The position numbers were made by a program, and so were the translations under genes. Below the pieces are notes generated by a model. The model did no database searches. It worked only from the letters and a program-made list of their open reading frames with translations, and had not been told where the DNA came from. Shown piece by piece: positions 35,210 to 43,102 of a stretch of 59,620 bases of DNA (positions within the stretch are counted from its first letter, which is position 1; every line of letters begins with the position of its first letter). Origin of the DNA: Bacteroidales bacterium KHT7 (GTDB lineage Bacteria; Bacteroidota; Bacteroidia; Bacteroidales; Bacteroidaceae). The DNA lies in contig FNBQ01000024.1 in the NCBI GenBank assembly GCA_900102385.1, positions 1-59,620 on the forward strand, in the 5' to 3' direction.

Positions 35210-36112
35210 TTAGAAATAGCCCGATTTCTTTCGGTCTTCCATTGCCGTTTCGGAGCGTTTGTCGTCAGCTCTTCCGCCGCGCTCGGTTACTCGGCTTGTC
35301 GCAATCTCATCGATAATCTCTTCGAGGCTGTTGGCCTCTGAAACCGTTAGACCGGTACATGTTATGTCGCCGATGGTGCGGCATCTAACGCGCTTGCGCA
35401 CAACCGTCTCGTTAGGCTTCAGTTGCATAAACGGATAGTGAGCCAGCCAAACGCCGTCGCGCTCAAACACATCGCGTTCGTGAGTGTAGTATAGCGACGG
35501 AAGGGCTATTTTCTCTTGCAGAATGTACTGCCAAACATCAATTTCAGTCCAGTTTGATATTGGGAACACGCGGAAATGCTCATCGAGATTCTTCTTTCCG
35601 TTGAAGATGTTCCACAACTCGGGACGCTGGTTCTTCGGATTCCATTGTCCAAACTCGTCGCGATGGCTGAAGAAGCGTTCCTTTGCGCGAGCCTTTTCCT
35701 CGTCGCGGCGCGCACCTCCAAGAGCGGCATCGAACTTATACTTTTCGAGGGTGTCGAGCAGCGTAACGGTCTGCAACTTGTTTCGCGATGCGTTGTAGCC
35801 TTTCTCCTCAACCACTCTGCCCTCGTCTATACTCTGCTGCACCGAGCCGACAATCAGTTTAACGCCAAGGCGTTTAACCAACTCGTCTCTGAACTCGATA
35901 GTCTCTACAAAATTATGACCGGTGTCTATGTGCAGAAACGGGAAAGGTATGGGTGCAGGATAGAACGCCTTGTATGCAAGGTGAGCCATAACAATCGAAT
36001 CCTTACCTCCCGAAAACAGCAATACCGGCTTCTCGAACTGAGCTGCAACCTCGCGGATTACGAATATCGCCTCGGACTCTAATTCTTTTAAATGTGTGAT
36101 TTTTTCTGACAT
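35210..36112 (-). CDS. cysD: Sulfate adenylyltransferase subunit 2
   Basis: 300 residues of the PP-loop ATP pyrophosphatase family with LLFSGGKDSIVM (SGGKDS 34-39), FLHIDTGHNFVET, GGARRDEEKARAKER and the terminal KRSETAMEDRKKSGYF. It forms APS from sulfate and ATP. First gene of the operon, 31 bases before cysN. Its promoter carries the palindrome described at 36247-36262. Confidence 0.96.
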   Translation of the reverse strand: MSEKITHLKELESEAIFVIREVAAQFEKPVLLFSGGKDSIVMAHLAYKAFYPAPIPFPFLHIDTGHNFVETIEFRDELVKRLGVKLIVGSVQQSIDEGRVVEEKGYNASRNKLQTVTLLDTLEKYKFDAALGGARRDEEKARAKERFFSHRDEFGQWNPKNQRPELWNIFNGKKNLDEHFRVFPISNWTEIDVWQYILQEKIALPSLYYTHERDVFERDGVWLAHYPFMQLKPNETVVRKRVRCRTIGDITCTGLTVSEANSLEEIIDEIATSRVTERGGRADDKRSETAMEDRKKSGYF

Positions 36113-36193
36113 CTTTTTACTGTTTTTATCATTAAGTTTCTAAGTCTGAAACATCCGTCTTTTCCTTCATTCAGTCTCAAACTTTCAACGATG

Positions 36194-36201
36194 CAAAATT
36201 A
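36194..36201 (-). promoter_or_regulatory. -7 box of the cysDNH-sulfite reductase operon
   Basis: TAATTTTG on the minus strand (36201-36194). The -33 element is weak (ATTT at 36225-36222, 20-base spacer), which fits activator dependence. The cysD start codon is 82 bases downstream. Confidence 0.65.
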
Positions 36202-36246
36202 CATTCCAATCGCCACTCCCGAAATAGCCTTCGGAGGGCATTTATG

Positions 36247-36262
36247 TAACATAAATATGTTA
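36247..36262. promoter_or_regulatory. Perfect palindrome TAACATA-AA-TATGTTA upstream of cysD (candidate operator)
   Basis: TAACATAAATATGTTA, 7-bp perfect arms around AA. Its centre is 53.5 bases from the 5' edge of the cysD -7 box, which puts it near -65 relative to the start of transcription, a typical place for a class I activator. Related sites at the same distance occur at 38668-38683 and 47583-47598. Confidence 0.6.
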
Positions 36263-36266
36263 TGAT

Positions 36267-37106
36267 TCAAATTTTGTTCTTCGAGAAATGGCGCATGATG
36301 AATCGTCCCGAAAGACTGAGTACCAAGATGATAGCCGTAAGAAGAACAGCCGCCGCGTATGCCCTGTTCCTGACCTCGACCTGAGGCACGGACAGTTGGA
36401 AGAAGATTGAGAGCGGAAGCGTTGCTGCCTTGTCGGTAAGCGATTCGGGAATGTTGTCGGTAAATCCGGCGGTAAACATCACTCCGGCGGCATCGCCCAT
36501 CGCCCTGCCTACCGATAAGAGCGTGGCTGTGGCTATTGCCGGAGCAATCTGCCTAACAACAACCCAGATGGTCTCTATTCGAGTTGCGCCAAGCGAATAG
36601 GCAGCCTCGAGCAAATCCTTCGGAATGTTGCGCGCCACCTCGTCCATGCTCCTGATAAGGATTGGGATTATAAGCAGCGTCTCTACGATGATTCCGCCAA
36701 GGAGCGACGCCCTTATCCCGACGGCAATCATTATGGTAAAGGCAAATGCGCCATAGACGATGCTCGGAATTCCGAAAAGGACATCGAACGCCAGCCGGGC
36801 AACGTATGCAAAGCGCGAATTCGACTTCAGATACACGTTAAGGTAGAAAACCACCGGAATGCTTATAACAAGCGCGATGGCGGTTGCCCCGAGAACGATG
36901 TAGAGCGAGCCCACGATGGCGTTCAGAAAGCCGCCTTCCTTGCCTATGTAAAAGCCCGAGCCGGGCAGAGACGTAACCATGTCCCAAGTAAGCACCGGCA
37001 ATCCTTCGGAAAAGATGCTCCACAAAACGCTTGCCACAAAGCCGAAGACGATGAGCAGCGACAGATACATCAGCGTTCTGAAAATATATTCTTCTATGTA
37101 TTTCAT
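36267..37106 (-). CDS. ABC transporter permease, PstA-like, 279 aa
   Basis: Six predicted membrane helices and the inner-membrane permease loop EAAYSLGATRIETIWVVV near residue 165. Family features (TWDMVTSLPGSGFYIG, GDAAGVMFTAGF) are of PstA of the phosphate importer. The ATG overlaps the upstream permease stop as ATGA. It lies between the sulfate activation operon and pstB/cysK. The substrate is uncertain; see the binding protein at 43103 and the finding on it. The gene after it on this strand is cysD, which has its own promoter. Confidence 0.85.
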   Translation of the reverse strand: MKYIEEYIFRTLMYLSLLIVFGFVASVLWSIFSEGLPVLTWDMVTSLPGSGFYIGKEGGFLNAIVGSLYIVLGATAIALVISIPVVFYLNVYLKSNSRFAYVARLAFDVLFGIPSIVYGAFAFTIMIAVGIRASLLGGIIVETLLIIPILIRSMDEVARNIPKDLLEAAYSLGATRIETIWVVVRQIAPAIATATLLSVGRAMGDAAGVMFTAGFTDNIPESLTDKAATLPLSIFFQLSVPQVEVRNRAYAAAVLLTAIILVLSLSGRFIMRHFSKNKI

Positions 37107-37987
37107 TCTACTTTTATGCTTTTAAGATACAGGCGCGCCACCAAGTTAAACAGCAGCACGACGAAAAACAAGATGAAGGCGGCAAACATCAAAGCCGACT
37201 CGTAAAGCGGCAGAGAAAGCATCTCGCCGTAGTTGTTGGCTATAAGTGCCGGAATTGGATAGCAGGCATCGAGCAGCGAATTTGGAATGATGATGAGGTT
37301 TCCGCACACCATCAGCACGGCTATCGTCTCGCCAAGGGCACGGCTCACGGCAAGCACCACCGATGCCACGATGCCCGGCAGTCCCTTGCGCAGAACGATG
37401 TGCTTTGTTGTCTGCCAACGTGTTGCGCCCAAAGCAAGAGAAGCCTCGCGAAGTTCGCGGCTCACGTTGCCGAAAATCTCGACAAAAAGGCTGATGAGCA
37501 GCGGCAGAACCATAACGCTCAACACTACCGCACCCGACAGCAGCGTGTAGCCCGACGTAACCGTACCTACGGCAGGACCGACAATATCGCTCACTATCGG
37601 CACGATGACGAGCGTTCCCCACACGCCGTAGATTACCGACGGCAGCGAAGCCAGAATGTCGAGCAGCGGATAGATGTACCTGCGCACAACACTCCTACTG
37701 TATTCGGTAAGCAGAACAGCCATAAGGAGCGAGATGGGCAGGGCTATGGCTATGGCAACGCCCGTAACGTAGAACGTGCCCACGATGAATGCCAAGAATC
37801 CGAACTTGTTGTTCATAGGCCTCCACTCGGATGTGGTGAGGAGGTCGGAAAGCGTATGCTCGTGAATGATGTCGGATGATTTCAGCCAAAGCCCGACAGC
37901 CATGGCAATAACCATGAGCATCGAAAAAAGCGTAAAGCCGGTCATCAGTCCGCCGGCAACCTTGTCTTTTGCAATTCTATAGTTCAT
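37103..37987 (-). CDS. ABC transporter permease, PstC-like, 294 aa
   Basis: Six predicted helices and the permease loop REASLALGATRWQTTKHIVL. The family match is PstC (FLAFIVGTFYVTGVAIAIALPISLL, SLPSVIYGVWG). I chose the ATG at 37987, because it overlaps the stop of the upstream glycosyltransferase as ATGA; in-frame ATGs at 37993 and further upstream would overlap more. The three genes glycosyltransferase-pstC-pstA are translationally coupled. Confidence 0.86.
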   Translation of the reverse strand: MNYRIAKDKVAGGLMTGFTLFSMLMVIAMAVGLWLKSSDIIHEHTLSDLLTTSEWRPMNNKFGFLAFIVGTFYVTGVAIAIALPISLLMAVLLTEYSRSVVRRYIYPLLDILASLPSVIYGVWGTLVIVPIVSDIVGPAVGTVTSGYTLLSGAVVLSVMVLPLLISLFVEIFGNVSRELREASLALGATRWQTTKHIVLRKGLPGIVASVVLAVSRALGETIAVLMVCGNLIIIPNSLLDACYPIPALIANNYGEMLSLPLYESALMFAAFILFFVVLLFNLVARLYLKSIKVE

Positions 37988-38586
37988 AGCCATCTCCTCC
38001 ACCAAGGTTTACGTTCAACTTTAATCAGAGGTGCGCCGCCCTCGCCGTATATTGCCACCAGATGGTCTGTGTAGGCAAAGTCGAGCGTCTTCCACGAGTC
38101 GGGCAGATGCGCAATGCTGCGACTGAAGATGCTGCTGCCCGTAACCACGCTTATCTCACCTCTCAACACATCGCGCGCCTGAATCTTGCCCTCGCTGCGA
38201 TAACTATTCGGAACAGGTTCGCCACCACGCATCACGGCGTAGTTGCTTGCGCCGCACAGCGTTCCGTACTTCTTTACTGCGAGATAGAGAGCCTGAAGGG
38301 CGTTCGATTTCAGATAATCGGCTCCGTCCATGTAGACTATCCACTCGCCCGATGTCAACTCAAGCCCCTTGTGCCGGGCACTCCACAACGGAACCTCGGC
38401 ATCAAGACGGACATATCTCATCCGTCTGTCGAACAGATACGACCGCACCTGAAACTCGCTCGCATCCGTCGAGGCATTATCAATTATGATGCACTCCCAT
38501 TGCTGCACGGTTTGCGCCACAAGCGACTGGAGTGCCGAGATAATGCTCTTTTCCTGATTGTGTAATGTTAAAATAATACTAATCAT
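37984..38586 (-). CDS. Family 2 glycosyltransferase, 200 aa
   Basis: GT-A fold start ISIILTLHNQEKSIISALQSLVAQTV, IIIDNASTDAS, and the DxD-like acceptor motif as YMDGADYL near residue 87. It is shorter than most GT2 enzymes (about 200 residues) and ends KPWWRRWL, directly coupled to the transporter permease. There is no membrane segment. A sugar-transfer gene at the head of an anion-importer operon is odd; the acceptor is unknown. Confidence 0.8.
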   Translation of the reverse strand: MISIILTLHNQEKSIISALQSLVAQTVQQWECIIIDNASTDASEFQVRSYLFDRRMRYVRLDAEVPLWSARHKGLELTSGEWIVYMDGADYLKSNALQALYLAVKKYGTLCGASNYAVMRGGEPVPNSYRSEGKIQARDVLRGEISVVTGSSIFSRSIAHLPDSWKTLDFAYTDHLVAIYGEGGAPLIKVERKPWWRRWL

Positions 38587-38614
38587 TATCTTTCTTTATT
38601 ACTGATTTTGGTTG

Positions 38615-38646
38615 CAAAGGTAGACATACGGCAACACACATACAAT
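38615..38646 (-). promoter_or_regulatory. Promoter of the glycosyltransferase-pstC-pstA operon
   Basis: Minus strand ATTG at 38646-38643, 20-base spacer, TACCTTTG at 38622-38615. The start codon lies at 38586, 29 bases downstream of the box. Confidence 0.7.
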
Positions 38647-38667
38647 CGCCATGAATAGCCATAAGCA

Positions 38668-38683
38668 TAGCATATTTATGTTA
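38668..38683. promoter_or_regulatory. Palindrome TAGCATA-TT-TATGTTA between divergent promoters (candidate operator)
   Basis: One mismatch to the perfect site at cysD. Centre 38675.5 is 53.5 bases from the 5' edge of the -7 box of the glycosyltransferase-pstCA promoter, identical to the cysD arrangement. It also touches the -33 element of the pstB-cysK promoter, so it could act on both. Confidence 0.55.
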
Positions 38684-38714
38684 TTGACAGCAATGTTTTT
38701 TATGCCTATTTTTG
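38683..38714 (+). promoter_or_regulatory. Promoter of pstB-cysK
   Basis: ATTG at 38683-38686, 20-base spacer, TATTTTTG at 38707-38714. The pstB ATG at 38741 is 26 bases downstream of the box, which supports that start over in-frame ATGs upstream of the promoter. Confidence 0.7.
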
Positions 38715-38740
38715 CACCGAAAAAACATAATAAAACGACA

Positions 38741-39538
38741 ATGAAAGATTTTAACCCAACACAAAAATTCGACAAAATCGAGCACAACGGTCTGGAGGTC
38801 AGAAACCTGAACATCCACATCGGCGATGTTCATATACTTAAAGATGTGAACGTAACTATTCCAAAGAACAAGATAACGTGCATCATCGGCCCGTCGGGCT
38901 GCGGAAAGAGTACGCTTCTGCGAACCTTCAACCGCATCATCGACACAACCGAGGGCGTGAAGATTGACGGCGACGTGCTCTTTGGCAACTACAACATCGT
39001 AAAGTCGCACGGCAGCAAGCTGATAGAGCTTCGCCGCCACATCGGTCTTGTTCCGCAGCGTCCGTGCCCTCTGCCTATGTCGATATTCGACAACATAGCC
39101 TACGGATGCCGCATCCACGGAATAAGGAACAAGGAGAAACTGAATGCCATTGTTGAGCATTATCTGCGCAACATAGGCCTGTGGGACGAGGTTAAGGAAC
39201 GCCTGCACACGCCGGCATCGCGTCTGTCGGGCGGACAGCAGCAACGTCTGTGTCTGGCGCGCTCGCTCGCCGTAGAGCCGTCGGTTCTGCTGGCAGACGA
39301 GAGTACATCGGCTCTCGACCCTATTTCATCAAAAAAGGTAGAGCAACTTTTCGTCGACCTAAAACGCGACTACACCATCGTAATCGTTACGCACACGCTT
39401 CAGCAGGCGCAGCGAATTGCCGACAACGTAATCTTCATGTATCTTGGCGAGGTTATTGAACAGGGCACGGCGCAAGAGGTCTTCAACAATCCGCAGAAAG
39501 AACTTACAAAGCGATACCTTAACGGAGCATTCTCTTAA
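38741..39538 (+). CDS. ABC transporter ATP-binding protein, PstB-like, 265 aa
   Basis: Walker A GPSGCGKST at residues 50-58, RLSGGQQQRLCLARSL signature, LLADESTSALDP Walker B and the H-loop IVIVTHTLQQAQRIADN. The sequence is PstB-like throughout (LRTFNRIID). I use the ATG at 38741; ATGs from 38651 lie upstream of the predicted transcription start. Its partners PstC/PstA are divergent, and cysK follows 22 bases after the stop. ATPase and cysteine synthase thus share one transcript. Confidence 0.9.
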   Translation: MKDFNPTQKFDKIEHNGLEVRNLNIHIGDVHILKDVNVTIPKNKITCIIGPSGCGKSTLLRTFNRIIDTTEGVKIDGDVLFGNYNIVKSHGSKLIELRRHIGLVPQRPCPLPMSIFDNIAYGCRIHGIRNKEKLNAIVEHYLRNIGLWDEVKERLHTPASRLSGGQQQRLCLARSLAVEPSVLLADESTSALDPISSKKVEQLFVDLKRDYTIVIVTHTLQQAQRIADNVIFMYLGEVIEQGTAQEVFNNPQKELTKRYLNGAFS

Positions 39539-39560
39539 AAAAATCTAATCAGAAAGAACC

Positions 39561-40505
39561 ATGAGCATAGCAAATTCTCTTACCGAAATAATTGGCAGAA
39601 CGCCACTCCTTAGGCTCAACAGATTCTCGGCCGAAAGAGGAATAGTAAACCCGATTGTGGCAAAGATCGAATCGTTCAACCCGGGCAGGAGCGTGAAAGA
39701 CCGCATAGCCCTTGCCATGATTGAAGATGCCGAGAAGAAGGGCGTGCTAAACGCCGGCGACACGATAATAGAGCCAACATCGGGCAACACCGGAATAGGT
39801 CTCGCGCTTGTATGTGCCGTAAAAGGCTATCACCTTATACTCACGATGCCCGAAACAATGTCGATAGAACGCCGCAACATCGTAAAGGCCTACGGCGCAG
39901 AAGTTGTTCTTACCGACGGCAAGGACGGAATGGTTGGCTCGATAAAGGCGGCGAAGAGGCTGCACGATGCCATTCCCAATTCCATCATTCTGCAACAGTT
40001 CGAGAACAAGGCAAACCCAAACTGCCACTTCGAGACAACAGGTCCTGAACTGTGGCAGCAGACGGGCGGCAACATAGACATCTTCATTGCCGGCGTCGGA
40101 ACAGGCGGAACAGTTAGCGGCATAGCCCGATTCCTGAAATCGCAGAACTCAAAGATAAAGGTATATGCCGTTGAGCCGAGCACATCGGCGGTACTTAACG
40201 GCAAGCCAAGCGGTCCGCACAAGATTCAGGGCATTGGCGCAGGCTTCATTCCAAAGACGTACAACGAGAATTTTATAGACGATGTGCTCGACATAGACAA
40301 CGACGAAGCCATCATTGCCAGCCGCGAACTTGCCACAAAAGAGGGGCTGTTGCTGGGCATAAGTTCGGGAGCGGTGGCGCGAGCCGCACAGATAATAGCG
40401 CAAAAGTCCGAGAACAACGGAAAGAACATCGTCACGCTCTTTCCCGACACAGGCGAGCGTTACCTGTCAACAACGCTCTTTGCCTACGACGAATATCCGC
40501 TATAA
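39561..40505 (+). CDS. cysK: Cysteine synthase (PLP-dependent)
   Basis: 314 residues. PLP lysine Lys46 in NPGRSVKDRIA, EPTSGNTGIGLA, AGVGTGGTVSG phosphate loop, and GISSGAVARAA. It makes cysteine from O-acetylserine and sulfide in the canonical form. Related family members (CysM of actinobacteria) accept sulfur from a carrier-protein thiocarboxylate, which is relevant because a ThiS-like carrier, E1 and JAMM protease are encoded 4-5 kb away. Located directly after pstB. No cysE is in the window. Confidence 0.94.
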   Translation: MSIANSLTEIIGRTPLLRLNRFSAERGIVNPIVAKIESFNPGRSVKDRIALAMIEDAEKKGVLNAGDTIIEPTSGNTGIGLALVCAVKGYHLILTMPETMSIERRNIVKAYGAEVVLTDGKDGMVGSIKAAKRLHDAIPNSIILQQFENKANPNCHFETTGPELWQQTGGNIDIFIAGVGTGGTVSGIARFLKSQNSKIKVYAVEPSTSAVLNGKPSGPHKIQGIGAGFIPKTYNENFIDDVLDIDNDEAIIASRELATKEGLLLGISSGAVARAAQIIAQKSENNGKNIVTLFPDTGERYLSTTLFAYDEYPL

Positions 40506-40527
40506 AAGCGCTTACGTTAGCCCGTTC

Positions 40528-40566
40528 GGAGGGAGTTTGTTGGCAAAGCGAATTCCCTCCTTTTTT
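40528..40566 (+). terminator. Intrinsic terminator of pstB-cysK
   Basis: GGAGGGAGTT pairs with AATTCCCTCC with one wobble/mismatch, followed by T6. Confidence 0.85.
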
Positions 40567-40867
40567 AGCCGATTTATTAAACTGAATATCAAGCCGAAAT
40601 TGTCTCAATGTTCAGCCGAATTTGCAATTTGGCTGTGAAAAAAGTCGGGAATTTACAATTCCCACCGCTAAAAAATCCGTAAAGCAAAACGTACAACTTT
40701 CACGCGTAACATCTTGTCGCACAGCGACAAGGCGAGTTGCAAACTCGCGGTTTTTGATGCTGCAGAATTCTTGCGTCCCTTCGGTAGCAAGCGACCATAG
40801 GTCGAGCGGCAAATTCCGCAGAACCAAGGAAGTGCCCCAAACTACAATTTGGCTAAGCAAAGACAAA
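40567..40867. repeat. Gene-free stretch built of a row of short hairpins
   Basis: No plausible gene is seen. Consecutive palindromes include AGCCGAATTTGCAATTTGGCT (40613-40633 region), GGGAATTTACAATTCCC (about 40653-40670), CTTGTCGCACAGCGACAAG (about 40713-40731), GCGAGTTGCAAACTCGC (about 40732-40748) and CGACCATAGGTCG (about 40791-40803). Several have TTGCAA-type loops. The array lies between the cysK terminator and the stop of the next gene. Confidence 0.6.
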
Positions 40868-42496
40868 CTACCATTTTATCTCTCCCTTCATATCCTCGAA
40901 GTCTGTGCTTTCGTCGGTTTGGAGATTTTCGGCTGAATATTTTTCTACGGCTTCGGTGTCTTCGGTATAGAAGAACATCTGGGCTTGGAGCATATCTGGT
41001 GTCCAGAGCGAGAAGATTTTGCCTTTTGCACCGCAGATTGGCAAGAACTCGTTGAGAGCCTTCAACATTGCATCGCTGTCTATGTAGTCGCTGCCGTCGG
41101 GAGTGAACTCGACTTCCTTTCTGCCTTTCTTAAGACTGATGCTGCCGCTCAAAGAGTGCTCTATAATCGTAAACTTGCGGACATCGGCAAGCGAGAGCAA
41201 GCTGGTTATAACATCGCTATAGTCGCCAATGTTGTCGATGCACTCGGCATCGAGGACGCAGGCGTGCTCTATGTGCGCCACTTGCTTTATTTCTTCGAAC
41301 AACGGAATATCGCTATCTTCGTAGGTTGGGGCTGGCTTCTTGTTGTTTACCTTCTTGGTTGTATCAACCAGCTCCAACTCGGTTTCAGACATCGGAACTC
41401 CGCAGAATGTCTTTTCCGGCTCGCCTTCCACCTCTTCGAGGACATGAAATTCATTTGTCCATAAATCATAAACATAAACTTTACTATTGACAAAACAAAA
41501 TCCACATGCATTACCCGATGCTCCATTTAATTTGTAGAAATAGACGAACTTACCAGTTTCTGGTTCAATTACGGCAAGAAGTACCATTCCATCAGCATAT
41601 ACCATGCGCCAAATGTATCCATTGCGATAGACAAAATGCATACCTGAAAGCCACAAATTTCGACCATTGTAAACGAGTTCTGGCAATTTCCCATCATTAC
41701 CATAAAGTTCCAAATCGCCATTTTCCAAGTCGACACGATAAAACACCCCACTATACGTTACATAACCATATTGTCCTATAATCTCGATATTGTCTTTTAC
41801 ATAGCGAATCGTTCTCCAAACAATTTTTCCATCCATCGACATTCGGAAAATACCGACATTTGTTACTGCAATCAAATCATTCTTGTAAGGTAAAACGTAA
41901 CACAATCTCATATCTTCTGAGAAACCGGGCATCTCTTTATTTCTGTAGTCTGGTATGAATTTTCGGACTTCGTCTTCAGGGAAAATGTCATCCATTTTTA
42001 TGTGCAGAATGACATTCATCCTGTCCTCATTCATTTTGTATATATAAAGATTATAAAAATCCTTACACACAAAAATATTGTCTTTTCTTACACAAAATTT
42101 AGTCCAACCATCTAAGTCTGCCACTTTAATGCTATTCCAATTTTCTTTATCAAATCGGTATATGCCTTTTTCACTTAGAATAAACAAATAGTCCTCATAG
42201 CCATAAATCTCTGCTGGTCTATTTTCACGAGACTGATAAGAAAAGCTATGAACTACTTTTAAATCCGGCAAATAATAGAGTGTAGCACTGGCATTATCGT
42301 GTAATAAAAAATAATCGCCATTAGTTTCATAACCAAAATCTCCACTACCATGACGTATTTCACCTACGACCTTAAAATCATCAAGTCGCAGTTTTCTAAT
42401 GATGGTTAGAGTCTTGTCATAACAGTAAGCATATCCATTACTGACGAACATTACAACACCATCAACCTTCTTCTGAAAAACTTCTTTTAAAATCAT
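40868..42496 (-). CDS. Predicted beta-propeller-like protein of unknown function, 542 aa
   Basis: The start is the ATG at 42496. No signal peptide or membrane segment. Residues 1-370 consist of repeating four-strand-like units with aromatic and Asp/Gly turns (for example GYEDYLFILSEKGIYRFDKE and YNGRNLWLSGMHFVYRNGY), which suggests a beta-propeller. Residues about 420-542 form a separate alpha/beta domain. No known domain was recognised with confidence. It sits on the minus strand inside the sulfur island but has no visible link to sulfur; A/T-rich composition in 41450-42500 differs from the flanking genes and could mean acquisition. Confidence 0.5.
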   Translation of the reverse strand: MILKEVFQKKVDGVVMFVSNGYAYCYDKTLTIIRKLRLDDFKVVGEIRHGSGDFGYETNGDYFLLHDNASATLYYLPDLKVVHSFSYQSRENRPAEIYGYEDYLFILSEKGIYRFDKENWNSIKVADLDGWTKFCVRKDNIFVCKDFYNLYIYKMNEDRMNVILHIKMDDIFPEDEVRKFIPDYRNKEMPGFSEDMRLCYVLPYKNDLIAVTNVGIFRMSMDGKIVWRTIRYVKDNIEIIGQYGYVTYSGVFYRVDLENGDLELYGNDGKLPELVYNGRNLWLSGMHFVYRNGYIWRMVYADGMVLLAVIEPETGKFVYFYKLNGASGNACGFCFVNSKVYVYDLWTNEFHVLEEVEGEPEKTFCGVPMSETELELVDTTKKVNNKKPAPTYEDSDIPLFEEIKQVAHIEHACVLDAECIDNIGDYSDVITSLLSLADVRKFTIIEHSLSGSISLKKGRKEVEFTPDGSDYIDSDAMLKALNEFLPICGAKGKIFSLWTPDMLQAQMFFYTEDTEAVEKYSAENLQTDESTDFEDMKGEIKW

Positions 42497-43037
42497 TTCC
42501 CAACATAGTTTTAAATTCAGCGAGTAAAAGTACTGCAAATCTTTCAGAAATGAAAAAAATCGGGCAAAAAAAATCCCCAATTTTCTGCTCGATTTTTTCT
42601 AAATCAACCCGAACGAAACCCGAAGGCATCCCGAAGGAATATCCTCCCACCGTTCCCCATAACCTACCCATCCACTACCCTACATATACCTTGCATATAT
42701 CTTACATATACCCTGCATATACCTTTACCTTGCCACTATTTTGCATCTACAAAAAGAATAAATCGACCATAAATTGTCACTTATTAGTCCCGATTCAAGT
42801 TTAACCACCATCGAACTTTTGAGCACCACTTTGAATTGCTTCCATATTCCTTCCAGCTTCCTTGGACGTACCTTGAATCTACCTTCCTTCTATCTTCCTT
42901 CTTCCTACCTTCTTTCTACCTTCTTCCTACCTTCTTCCTACCCACCATTTTGCATTTACAAAAAGAATATTTCGTGTTATAAATGTTCCTTATAAGTCCA
43001 TGGTCCTTACAACGGAGAAATGTGAAATTACAAAAGC
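42497..43037. repeat. Gene-free region with two copies of a 58-bp module, each preceded by short tandem repeats
   Basis: Module A 42733-42790 and module B 42942-42999 have the same length and about 44 of 58 identical bases by eye, including ATTTTGCAT and TACAAAAAGAATA. A is preceded by an 11-base type repeat CATATACCYTG (about 42681-42730), B by a pyrimidine-rich repeat of TACCTTCTTCC units (about 42884-42940). No gene of plausible composition is seen in the region. Confidence 0.65.
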
Positions 43038-43081
43038 AAAAAAAAGGAAGACCTCAACGACATGAGAATCTTCCTTTTTTG
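43038..43081 (-). terminator. Intrinsic terminator of the binding-protein gene
   Basis: On the minus strand AAAAAAAGGAAGA pairs with TCTTCCTTTTTTT across a loop; T8 follows. It is symmetrical and could act both ways. Confidence 0.8.
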
Positions 43082-43102
43082 TAGTAACAATTTTGAAACC
43101 AA

